A stretch of 64,000 nucleotides of DNA, from positions 248,001 through 312,000 of the forward strand of contig CAZOZL010000001.1 of NCBI GenBank assembly GCA_964584305.1. The letters are read 5' to 3'. The translations under genes were made by a program, and so were the position numbers. The notes beneath the pieces were generated by a model. That model was not told where the DNA came from. It saw nothing but the letters and a program-made list of their open reading frames with translations, and ran no database searches. Source of the stretch: SB11 sp964584305. Its GTDB lineage: Bacteria; Bacteroidota; Bacteroidia; UBA8524. Below are positions 7,952 to 15,292 of this stretch, piece by piece (position 1 is the stretch's first letter; each line of letters starts with the position of its first letter).

Positions 7952-8775
7952 TATTTAAGTGTAAATATTGCTGCGCACCAGTTGTTGTTACTTCTATTGC
8001 TTAACAGCTTGAAACCGTGTTTTATTGCCTCTTTTTCTATGTCTTCCAAATCGTGAGTATAAAAACCAGATACAATTAACCTTCCGTTTTGGTGCAGCAT
8101 TTTACTATACTGCTTTATATAACTTAGGTTAATATTTTTGGTAATGTTGGATAAGATAATATGATAGGTTTCATCTTTTACGTCATCCATATCACCAAAT
8201 ATAACCTCGCCCATTAGTACTTTATTTGTATGAAGGTTCTCTAAAGTGTTTTTATACGCCCACTCATCATTATCGGTAGCTGTAATTTTTTCAGCCCCCA
8301 TTTTATGGGCAAGTACTGCTAATAGCCCTGTACCACATCCCATATCAAGCACTTTCTTTCCTCTAAAATCGTTTAGCAGCATTAGTTCCATCATTTGGGC
8401 TGTTGTTGCATGATGCCCCGTACCAAACGACATTTTTGGCTGGATGATTATCTCGTACGGGTATTGTGGCTTTGCAGGGTGAAATGCTGCACGTATATAG
8501 CATTTATCACTTACTACCAAAGGGCTATAACTTTTTTCCCAAAGTTCGTTCCAGTTTTTATTCTCTAACTCACTACGGATAACATTTTTAATATTTATAT
8601 CATAATAAGAAAGTATGCTGCTCAGCTCTTCATTATTGTAGGCAGTGTTTTCTATATATGCCTTTATAAATGTATCCTCTTGTAAAAAACTATCAAACCC
8701 AATTTGGGTAAGTTCTGCTATTAGTATTTCACCAATTTCAGTAGTACAAGGAATTTCAAATTCGAGGTATTGCAT
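7951..8775 (-). CDS. prmA: Ribosomal protein L11 methyltransferase PrmA
   Basis: PrmA trimethylates lysines and the N terminus of ribosomal protein L11, using S-adenosylmethionine. The 274-residue protein has an N-terminal substrate-recognition part, then MSFGTGHHATT (115-125) and the SAM-binding DMGCGTG (144-150), both diagnostic for PrmA. The post-motif NITKNI (near 212-217) replaces the more usual N-I-L-A-N/P, a common variation in Bacteroidota. Its start codon overlaps the tpiA stop by one base and its stop overlaps the next start by one base, so three successive genes are translationally linked. L11 itself is not encoded here. Confidence 0.9.
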   Translation of the reverse strand: MQYLEFEIPCTTEIGEILIAELTQIGFDSFLQEDTFIKAYIENTAYNNEELSSILSYYDINIKNVIRSELENKNWNELWEKSYSPLVVSDKCYIRAAFHPAKPQYPYEIIIQPKMSFGTGHHATTAQMMELMLLNDFRGKKVLDMGCGTGLLAVLAHKMGAEKITATDNDEWAYKNTLENLHTNKVLMGEVIFGDMDDVKDETYHIILSNITKNINLSYIKQYSKMLHQNGRLIVSGFYTHDLEDIEKEAIKHGFKLLSNRSNNNWCAAIFTLK

Positions 8776-9536
8776 TAACTCATGGCTTTAATAATATCAA
8801 TAAAATCTTGCGCTACCATTGCTGCACCACCAATTAGCCCACCATCAATATCAGGTTGAGAAAAAAGCTCAACAGCGTTGTTTGGTTTCACACTGCCGCC
8901 ATATTGTATAGTAGTATTTTGTGCTATCTCATCACCATATTTAGCGGCTATGGTGTTGCGTATATGTGCGTGTACTTCTTGTGCTTGCTGGCTACTGGCT
9001 GTAACCCCTGTGCCAATAGCCCAAACAGGCTCGTAGGCTAAAACTATTTTGCTAAATTCAGTAGCGTTTAAGTGAAAAAGCCCTTCGCTAATTTGCGCTG
9101 CATTAACGGTAAAATGCTTGCCTGCATTACGCTGTTCTAATGTTTCGCCACAGCAATAGATGGGAGTTAACTCATTTTTTAAAGCAATGTTTACCTTTTT
9201 TGCCAGCAAATCATTGGTTTCATTATGGTGTTGGCGGCGTTCGCTATGCCCTACAATAACGTATTGCGCTTTGTATGATTTTATCATTGGGGCAGATATT
9301 TCGCCTGTATATGCACCGCTTTCATTTGTACTGCAATCTTGTGCGCCCAATGCTATTTTAGAACCTTGTAGCAGGTTGCTTACCTCACTTAAATGAACAT
9401 AAGGGGGAATAATAATTGCCACAGTATCTGTATTTACCTCTGCATTGTAAAGAGCCACAATTTCTGTTGTAAGTGCTGTTGCCTCATTGGCAGTTTTGTT
9501 CATTTTCCAGTTTCCTGCAATAATTTTTTTTCTCAT
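8775..9536 (-). CDS. tpiA: Triosephosphate isomerase
   Basis: Triosephosphate isomerase interconverts dihydroxyacetone phosphate and glyceraldehyde-3-phosphate in glycolysis and gluconeogenesis. The 253-residue protein is of normal length and has all catalytic residues: K11 in GNWKMN, H97 in GHSERR and E169 in AYEPVWAIGTG, plus the C-terminal phosphate-binding YGGSV and GLIGGAA segments. It lies between the alt-GlmU gene (34 bases upstream) and prmA (TAATG overlap), so it is probably transcribed with them. Confidence 0.97.
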   Translation of the reverse strand: MRKKIIAGNWKMNKTANEATALTTEIVALYNAEVNTDTVAIIIPPYVHLSEVSNLLQGSKIALGAQDCSTNESGAYTGEISAPMIKSYKAQYVIVGHSERRQHHNETNDLLAKKVNIALKNELTPIYCCGETLEQRNAGKHFTVNAAQISEGLFHLNATEFSKIVLAYEPVWAIGTGVTASSQQAQEVHAHIRNTIAAKYGDEIAQNTTIQYGGSVKPNNAVELFSQPDIDGGLIGGAAMVAQDFIDIIKAMS

Positions 9537-9570
9537 CTATTTTGTGTTATCAGTTATCAATGTGTGTGTT

Positions 9571-10788
9571 TTAATTAGATTTTTGTGCCTGCTTTTCCCA
9601 ATATCTAAACTCTTGCGTTTGTTTAAACACGGTTAGCAGTACCTCTTTTTCATCGTTGGTTAAGGTTTTGCCCCTACGTTGATACACCAACTCGGCGGTT
9701 TCAAATACTTTCGCAGTACGGTAGGTGTCAAAGCCATGCGCTCCACCCCACGCAAAATCGGGAATAAACACTCTGGGGAAACCCGCCCCAAATATATTGG
9801 CACAAATACCCACCAGCGTACCTGTATTAAACATAGTATTAATGCCGCATTTGCTATGGTCGCCCAATACTAAACCACAAAATTGTAGCCCAGTGGGGGT
9901 AAACCGTTGTGCTGGGTAGTTCCATTGTTTCACATTGGCATAATTGTTTTTTAAGTTACTGGTATTGGTATCAGCACCTACATTGCACCAGTAGCCAATA
10001 ACGCTATCGCCTACAAAACCATCGTGCCCTTTGTTGCTATATCCCATTATAACACTTCGGGTTAGTTCTCCCCCTACTTTGCTATGAGGTCCTATTGTAG
10101 TAGGTCCGTAAATTTTAGCACTCAACTTTGTTTGTGCGCTTTCGCACAAGGCAAAAGGCCCGCGTATTACGCCCCCTTCCATTACAGTGGCATTTTTGCC
10201 TATATATATAGGTCCAGTGGTAGCATTAAGTATAGCACACTCAATGGATGCGCCTTCTTCAACAAATATGTTTTCACTGCCTAATACCTTGTTACTATCG
10301 CTTATGGGATGGCTTTTGCGCCCTTTGGTTAGCAATTCAAAATCACTGCGAAGTGCTTTATCATTAAGCATAAAAATATCGTGTGGTGCGGCTATTTTTA
10401 ATACTTCATGGCTATCATTCAATTCTATTTTGGTGGTGGGTACAAAGTTTTTTAATACAAAATTATTTGTTTGGTCGTTGTTTAATCGGGTGGCTATTAG
10501 TGTAGCCTCCTTGTATAATGCCTCGCCAGCGCTTAGGCTTGTTATCTTTTTAGCTAAAGCTGCATCAGCAATTACACCACCGTTTATTAGTAGGTTATCA
10601 TTGGCTATGCTAATTGGGAATACTTTTGATAAATAGCTTTGTGTTTTGTGGCTAATTGTAGCTTTTGCTAATACGCTCCATCTTTCGGTGGCGGTAAGAA
10701 TTCCTACTCGCAAATCAGCACAGGGGCGAATATATGTGAGCGGCAGTAGGTTATCTCTGTCTAAATCGTCGAAAAGTATAATATTCAT
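9571..10788 (-). CDS. GlmU-like sugar nucleotidyltransferase with left-handed beta-helix
   Basis: This 405-residue protein starts MNIILFDDLDRDNLLPLTYI rather than with the classical pyrophosphorylase LAAGxGTRM motif. Its C-terminal half (about 185-370) contains hexapeptide-type turns (GPIYIGKNATVMEG, IYGPTTIGPHSKVGG), typical of left-handed beta-helix acyltransferases. This matches the alternative GlmU family of Bacteroidota, proposed to act in UDP-GlcNAc synthesis for peptidoglycan and lipopolysaccharide; that role is family knowledge and is not shown here. The gene lies just downstream of the strong palindromic terminator of rpmE2 and heads the run through tpiA, prmA, the 1454-residue gene, plsY and clpS. 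Confidence 0.85.
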   Translation of the reverse strand: MNIILFDDLDRDNLLPLTYIRPCADLRVGILTATERWSVLAKATISHKTQSYLSKVFPISIANDNLLINGGVIADAALAKKITSLSAGEALYKEATLIATRLNNDQTNNFVLKNFVPTTKIELNDSHEVLKIAAPHDIFMLNDKALRSDFELLTKGRKSHPISDSNKVLGSENIFVEEGASIECAILNATTGPIYIGKNATVMEGGVIRGPFALCESAQTKLSAKIYGPTTIGPHSKVGGELTRSVIMGYSNKGHDGFVGDSVIGYWCNVGADTNTSNLKNNYANVKQWNYPAQRFTPTGLQFCGLVLGDHSKCGINTMFNTGTLVGICANIFGAGFPRVFIPDFAWGGAHGFDTYRTAKVFETAELVYQRRGKTLTNDEKEVLLTVFKQTQEFRYWEKQAQKSN

Positions 10789-10803
10789 GTGCTATGAAGT
10801 AAT

Positions 10804-10832
10804 AAAAAAAGCCCCATGTAATTACATGGGGC
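10804..10832 (-). terminator. Terminator of rpmE2, a perfect 22-base palindrome
   Basis: GCCCCATGTAA at 10811-10821 is followed directly by its exact reverse complement to 10832, with no unpaired centre. On the minus strand it is followed by seven T (10804-10810). It lies 45 bases after the rpmE2 stop and 16 bases before the alt-GlmU start, so it should insulate the two transcripts. Confidence 0.9.
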
Positions 10833-10876
10833 TTCAATAATATGAAATAAGTATTAAAACGAAGTATGAAGAATAC

Positions 10877-11125
10877 TTATTTTTTAGCGTAACGCTTGCG
10901 GAATTTGTCAATTCTTCCAGCAGTATCAATAAGATTTGATTTGCCAGTGAAGAAAGGGTGAGATTTATGCGAAATCTCTAATTTGTATAACGGGTACTCG
11001 TTTCCGTCTTCCCAAGTAGTTGTATCTTTAGTTTCAACTGTTGAGCGGGTGATAAAAGAATAGTCGCAAGACATATCTTTAAAAACTACTAAACGGTAAT
11101 TGCTTGGATGTATATCAGGTCTCAT
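10877..11125 (-). CDS. rpmE2: 50S ribosomal protein L31, type B (zinc-free)
   Basis: The 82-residue protein has the L31 signature MRPDIHPSNYRLVVF at its start and SHPFFTGKSNLIDTAGRIDKF near residues 55-75. Only one cysteine is present (SCDY near 20), so the four-Cys zinc site of type A L31 is missing; this is the type B form, which in other bacteria replaces the zinc form under zinc limitation. In Bacteroidota type B is often the only copy. The gene has its own well-matched promoter (11156-11186) and terminator, so it is monocistronic. Confidence 0.95.
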   Translation of the reverse strand: MRPDIHPSNYRLVVFKDMSCDYSFITRSTVETKDTTTWEDGNEYPLYKLEISHKSHPFFTGKSNLIDTAGRIDKFRKRYAKK

Positions 11126-11155
11126 CTTCTTTTTCTTTCAATTTTTAAAGGACGG

Positions 11156-11186
11156 CAAAGGTAGTTTATCTTTAAATAAAAACAAA
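11156..11186 (-). promoter_or_regulatory. Bacteroidota-type promoter of rpmE2
   Basis: On the minus strand TTTG (11183-11186) is followed, after exactly 19 bases, by TACCTTTG (11156-11163). This matches the Bacteroidota -33 TTTG / -7 TAnnTTTG promoter. The expected start leaves a leader of about 25 bases before the rpmE2 ATG. Confidence 0.8.
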
Positions 11187-11214
11187 CAGTAAACTTAGTT
11201 TGGTAAATAGCCTT

Positions 11215-11613
11215 TTAGCTATCTTTTCTAATCCACCCAAATACTAACGGGGCATCTTTAAACCCTTCTACTTTGGCAGAAAACTTATACATATCACCGT
11301 CAATTTCAATTATATCCACAAATATTTTTCTACCAGGCAAATGCTTAGATACATCATCAGAGCTTGAAATATATTCAAGATAGTACGAGCAATCAGAAGT
11401 CCAAGTAACTGCAAGTTCAACAGTAACACCCGTAGTTTCACGGTATTCAGTTTGCTTATTTGCACTTCTTACTATGGATACCAGCAGGTCTTTCTTATGT
11501 GCATTAAGCGATGAGAATTTACCCTCTTTAAATTTATTACAATCAAGGGTTGAAGGGGCTGCCGCCTGTAAATTAAGTAGCAGTACTATTTGGAGTATTA
11601 AATTATATACCAT
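11215..11613 (-). CDS. Small secreted protein of unknown function (132 aa)
   Basis: A short hydrophobic N terminus (residues 1-18, ending NLQAAAPS) looks like a signal peptide. DCNKFKEGKF follows at about 24-33, then a QTEYRETTGVTVELAVTW segment, a second Cys (DCSYYLEYI) and a beta-rich end. The pattern C-x-K-F-x-x-G-K-F ... Q-T-E ... W-x-x-x-C-x-Y resembles a family of small secreted Bacteroidota proteins that databases sometimes mislabel 'DNA topoisomerase IV'; no topoisomerase features are present. The two cysteines may form a disulfide. It lies 12 bases after the GH3-family gene on the same strand. Function unknown. Confidence 0.65.
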   Translation of the reverse strand: MVYNLILQIVLLLNLQAAAPSTLDCNKFKEGKFSSLNAHKKDLLVSIVRSANKQTEYRETTGVTVELAVTWTSDCSYYLEYISSSDDVSKHLPGRKIFVDIIEIDGDMYKFSAKVEGFKDAPLVFGWIRKDS

Positions 11614-11625
11614 TATATGTTTTTG

Positions 11626-13107
11626 TTAAATGAGTTTATCCGCTATTTTTCTATCGTTACTTAAGCGAGGTACTTTGTTTTGCCCTCCCAGTTTACCCTC
11701 CATTTTCATATAATTTATAAAAGTATTTTTGGGTACGCTATTTAGTTTTAGTGGTTGCAATATACTACCGCTTACCAAATCGTGGTAATAACTATTTTTT
11801 CTTTGTAATGCTTCATCTATTTTTTTGGCAAAGGCAGCCAAGTCAGCAGGTTCATTGCCAAATTCCACAAACCACTCGTGGTAGCTTTGCCCTTCTGTTT
11901 GCGATACGTAAGGGGCTACGGTAAACTCAATTATATCTACACCTTCATTATTTGCTACGCTTATTAGTGCGTGTTCTACCTCCTCGCCTATTACGTGTTC
12001 GCCAAAGGCAGATATAAAATGTTTTATACGCCCAGTAACTACCAAACGGTAGGGAGTAGTGTTTACAAATTTTACAGTATCGCCAATGCTGTATCCCCAC
12101 AAGCCAGCATTAGTATTTAATATAATGGCGTAGTTCACCCCTATTTGTACATCTTTAAGGCTTATGCGGGTAGGATTCTCATTAAAATATTCATCGGTGG
12201 GGATAAATTCATAAAAAATACCCTCGTTTAGTACTAATAGTAAGCCTTCGTCAGTTTGGCTGTCCTGAAAGGCTATAAAACCTTCTGATGCGGGGTAAGT
12301 TTCTATTGTATCTACTTCTTTGCCTATGCTTTCAATCAATTTTTTGCGATAGGGTTCAAAATTTACTCCGCCATATACAAATAGGTTAAAATTAGGGAAA
12401 AGGTCTTTTATTTTTTTACCTGAAAGTGCCGTTAGCTTATCAAAATACATTTGCACCCATGGCGGGATACCACTAATTAAAGTCATGTTTTTGTTAATGG
12501 TTTCCGCTACTACACCATCTACCTTTTTCTCCCAATCTTCAATACAGTTAGTTTCAAAAGAAGGAAGTTGACTGCGCCGCAAATATTGCGGAATATGGTG
12601 ATTTACTATGCCTGATAATCTACCTACAAGTATGCCGTTTTTCTTTTCAAGAGTGGGGCTGCCTGATAAAAAAATAAGATTCCCGTCAATAAAAGCAGCA
12701 TTGCCTGTTTGGTGTATATATAGCAGCAAAGCATTTCTGGCACAATTAATATGATTGGGCATAGACTCTTTACTAATGGGAATATACTTTACCCCTGATG
12801 TTGTTCCCGATGTTTTTGAAAGGTATAATGGTTTTCCCTTCCAAGTAATATCACTTTCGCCAGCTACAATTCTATCAAAATAGGGGCGCAGGGCTTCGTA
12901 ATCTTTTACAGGCACTTTAGTCTTAAACTCATCATAAGTGGTATTTGGGCTTATGCCATGGTCTTTCCCAAATACAGTTTGCGATAGTATAGCTACATGA
13001 CTTTTAAACACCTTGTTTTGAGTGTCAATAGGGTTTGCTGCCCATTTTTTTACCTGTTTGGCTACAATAGCCGCAAGTGGTTTTGCCAGAAAAGACTTTA
13101 TTCCCAT
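11626..13107 (-). CDS. GH3-family acyl-adenylating enzyme
   Basis: This 493-residue protein has the layout of the GH3 (JAR1-like) family: an N-terminal helical start, the Ser/Thr-rich ATP-binding loop YLSKTSGTTSGVKYIP near residues 95-110, YGGVNFEPYR near 246-255, ETYPASEGFIAFQD near 268-281 and a C-terminal TGRIKHFISAFGEHV lid near 358-372. Plant GH3 enzymes adenylate jasmonate or auxin and conjugate them to amino acids; the substrates of bacterial members are mostly unknown. No hormone-related genes surround it; it lies between cytidine deaminase (30 bases upstream) and a small secreted protein. The family is clear, the reaction is not. Confidence 0.85.
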   Translation of the reverse strand: MGIKSFLAKPLAAIVAKQVKKWAANPIDTQNKVFKSHVAILSQTVFGKDHGISPNTTYDEFKTKVPVKDYEALRPYFDRIVAGESDITWKGKPLYLSKTSGTTSGVKYIPISKESMPNHINCARNALLLYIHQTGNAAFIDGNLIFLSGSPTLEKKNGILVGRLSGIVNHHIPQYLRRSQLPSFETNCIEDWEKKVDGVVAETINKNMTLISGIPPWVQMYFDKLTALSGKKIKDLFPNFNLFVYGGVNFEPYRKKLIESIGKEVDTIETYPASEGFIAFQDSQTDEGLLLVLNEGIFYEFIPTDEYFNENPTRISLKDVQIGVNYAIILNTNAGLWGYSIGDTVKFVNTTPYRLVVTGRIKHFISAFGEHVIGEEVEHALISVANNEGVDIIEFTVAPYVSQTEGQSYHEWFVEFGNEPADLAAFAKKIDEALQRKNSYYHDLVSGSILQPLKLNSVPKNTFINYMKMEGKLGGQNKVPRLSNDRKIADKLI

Positions 13108-13137
13108 ACAGGGTGCAAGTTATATGAAGTAGTACAG

Positions 13138-13620
13138 TTACACCAAACTGGATTGAAACTGCCAAGGCATAAACATTTTAACTCCTTGTGCTACGTATAC
13201 AGCCCCTTCCTCTCCCGAAAGCACTATGGTTACTGGGTGGTTAAAACGCATTTCAGTTTCAGAAAGTACTTGCAAGCACGCACCGCACGATGTGGGCGGG
13301 TGGTTCACCTTTCCTTTTTCTGATTGTGCAGTAACAGCCAATAGTAGGGGCTTACTATTAGGGTATTGATTACCCGCAGTAAATAAGGCTACCCTTTCAG
13401 CACATAAACCAGAGGGGTATGCAATATTTTCTTGATTAGTGCCTAAAATCACCTCTCCATTGTCTAATAAAACAGCACACGATACTTTAAATTTTGAATA
13501 AGGCGAGTATGAATTTTGTAAATTTTGCTTTGCCGCCGCAAGCAATCTTTTATGCTCCAACGGCAGTAGCTCCTCATTTTCATACTCTTGTATTATACTT
13601 TCAAACTTCAGTTGTTTCAT
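13138..13620 (-). CDS. cdd: Cytidine deaminase
   Basis: Cytidine deaminase converts cytidine and deoxycytidine to uridine forms in pyrimidine salvage. The 160-residue protein carries the zinc site: C73-A-E75 in GLCAERVALF, with E75 as proton shuttle, and SCGACLQVL with C112 and C115. The usual P-C-G-x-C-R-Q is S-C-G-A-C-L-Q here, a tolerated change. The length is typical of the homotetrameric form with a short N-terminal extension. The start is set by the ATG 84 bases from the divergent saccharopine dehydrogenase gene. Confidence 0.92.
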   Translation of the reverse strand: MKQLKFESIIQEYENEELLPLEHKRLLAAAKQNLQNSYSPYSKFKVSCAVLLDNGEVILGTNQENIAYPSGLCAERVALFTAGNQYPNSKPLLLAVTAQSEKGKVNHPPTSCGACLQVLSETEMRFNHPVTIVLSGEEGAVYVAQGVKMFMPWQFQSSLV

Positions 13621-13669
13621 ACAAAATGCTATTTTTACTATATAATTTTAAACGAATGTAAAATTTAAC

Positions 13670-13700
13670 TTTAGAATTCTATTTTGTTGCTTTAGTTTTG
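13670..13700 (+). promoter_or_regulatory. Probable promoter of the saccharopine dehydrogenase-like gene, nearly leaderless
   Basis: TAGTTTTG (13693-13700) is an exact TAnnTTTG -7 element. TTTA (13670-13673) lies 19 bases upstream as an imperfect -33 element. Only four bases separate the -7 element from the ATG at 13705, so the mRNA should start at or very near the start codon. Confidence 0.6.
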
Positions 13701-13704
13701 CCCC

Positions 13705-15066
13705 ATGCGAAACATCTTACTAATAGGTGCTGGAAAAACAGCCCCCTACTTAGTTAAATACCTTTCAGACCACTCAAAAAAAGAGGAATGGAAACTTACA
13801 GTTGGCGATGCAAATATAAAACAGGCTGAAGATACTGTGGGAAAACTGCCCAATTGTACTGCGGTTAGTCTAAATGTTACCGATGAAAACGATAGAGAAT
13901 TTTATATTAAAAAAGCAGATATAGTTATTTCGCTACTACCCTCTACATTTCATATTATTGTTGCGCAAGATTGTGTTAAATTTAAGAAACACCTTTTAAA
14001 TGCGTCGTATATATCGCCTAACATTAAGGGATTGGACGATGCCGCTAAAGAAGCCGGTATCTTATTTTTGAATGAAATGGGAGTGGACCCTGGTATAGAC
14101 CACATGTCGGCCATGGCATTGATAGATGAAATAGTAAATGATGGTGGGCAAATAGACGTTTTTAAATCATATACAGGGGGGCTAATTGCCCCTGAAAGTG
14201 ATGATAACCCTTGGAGCTATAAAATAACATGGAATCCACGAAAAATAGTTTTAGCAGGGCAAGGCACAGCACACTATACCAACGAGGGGATACAACGGTA
14301 TATACCCCAGCATAGGGTTTTTGGGCAAATAGAGAGGGTAAAACTGCACAATGAAATTGCGTATGATGCTTATATAAACAGAAACTCGCTAAAATATAAA
14401 AAACCGTATGGTATTGAGAAAGCACATACAATAATTAGAGGGACACTACGGCATAAAGGGTTTTGCAAAAAGTGGAACAGTGTAGTTAACTTAGGTTTAA
14501 CAGATGATAGCATAATAATTGAAGATGCTACTAACCTTACCTATAAAGAGTTTGCACAGGCATTTTTGCCCGCAAAAATGGATTTGAATACTTTTTTATG
14601 GAAGAACTTTGGAATAGAAAAAGGGGATAAAGAGTACAAAGCACTTGACTGGCTGGGCTTGATGAGTAACGATAAAATAGGGCTACAATATGTAACCCCT
14701 GCACAAATTCTTCAACACCTTATTGAAAAAAAGTGGAAGCTAAAGGCTAAAGATAAAGACATGATAGTAATGTACCATGAAATACACTGGAGCAAAGGCA
14801 AAAAAGAACAAGTACTACAATCCAGCCTTGAAGTAAAAGGCGAAAACCAAACCTATACCGCAATGGCAAAAACAGTGGGATTGCCATTAGCCATAGCCAC
14901 AAAATTAATACTACAACAAAAAATAACTACCGTAGGAGTTAGAATGCCCATTTCGCAAGAAATTTATAAACCCGTTTTAAAAGAACTTGAACAACTGGGT
15001 ATTAAATTTAACGAGAAAACCAGCAACAAAAAGAAAGGACTTGTAGCCAACTTCAAATTGTTTTAA
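13705..15066 (+). CDS. Saccharopine dehydrogenase family protein
   Basis: This 453-residue protein begins with a Rossmann fold (LIGAGKTAPYLVKYL near residues 5-19). It has the family's middle region GVDPGIDHMSAMALIDEI near 130-147 and YTGGLIAPESDDNPWSYKI near 155-173. The length and these motifs fit the C-terminal reductase-type saccharopine dehydrogenase (glutamate-forming), which in eukaryotes and some bacteria takes part in lysine metabolism through saccharopine. No other lysine-pathway gene is nearby. It is a single gene between two unrelated units, with its own promoter. Confidence 0.82.
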   Translation: MRNILLIGAGKTAPYLVKYLSDHSKKEEWKLTVGDANIKQAEDTVGKLPNCTAVSLNVTDENDREFYIKKADIVISLLPSTFHIIVAQDCVKFKKHLLNASYISPNIKGLDDAAKEAGILFLNEMGVDPGIDHMSAMALIDEIVNDGGQIDVFKSYTGGLIAPESDDNPWSYKITWNPRKIVLAGQGTAHYTNEGIQRYIPQHRVFGQIERVKLHNEIAYDAYINRNSLKYKKPYGIEKAHTIIRGTLRHKGFCKKWNSVVNLGLTDDSIIIEDATNLTYKEFAQAFLPAKMDLNTFLWKNFGIEKGDKEYKALDWLGLMSNDKIGLQYVTPAQILQHLIEKKWKLKAKDKDMIVMYHEIHWSKGKKEQVLQSSLEVKGENQTYTAMAKTVGLPLAIATKLILQQKITTVGVRMPISQEIYKPVLKELEQLGIKFNEKTSNKKKGLVANFKLF

Positions 15067-15292
15067 TTTTTTTGCAGTTAATTTCTTTTTCCCCCACATT
15101 CTATTAACTTTCCAATAGTTAGAGTATAAAAACAGGCTTTTAAAGTAAAAAGTAATTAGTTTTAAATATTGCTGTAAAACCGCTATTCAAATATTATATC
15201 CGCAATTCATATAAATGTTGTAGGGTATATACTACTTACTATTAATATTTGTACTCGTGAAACACACACTTTTTTTAAATATAGGAATAAAA

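Noticed and set aside
15257..15292. GTG start for the fibre-like protein
   Set aside because: It adds twelve residues before a standard signal peptide that starts at the ATG 15293.
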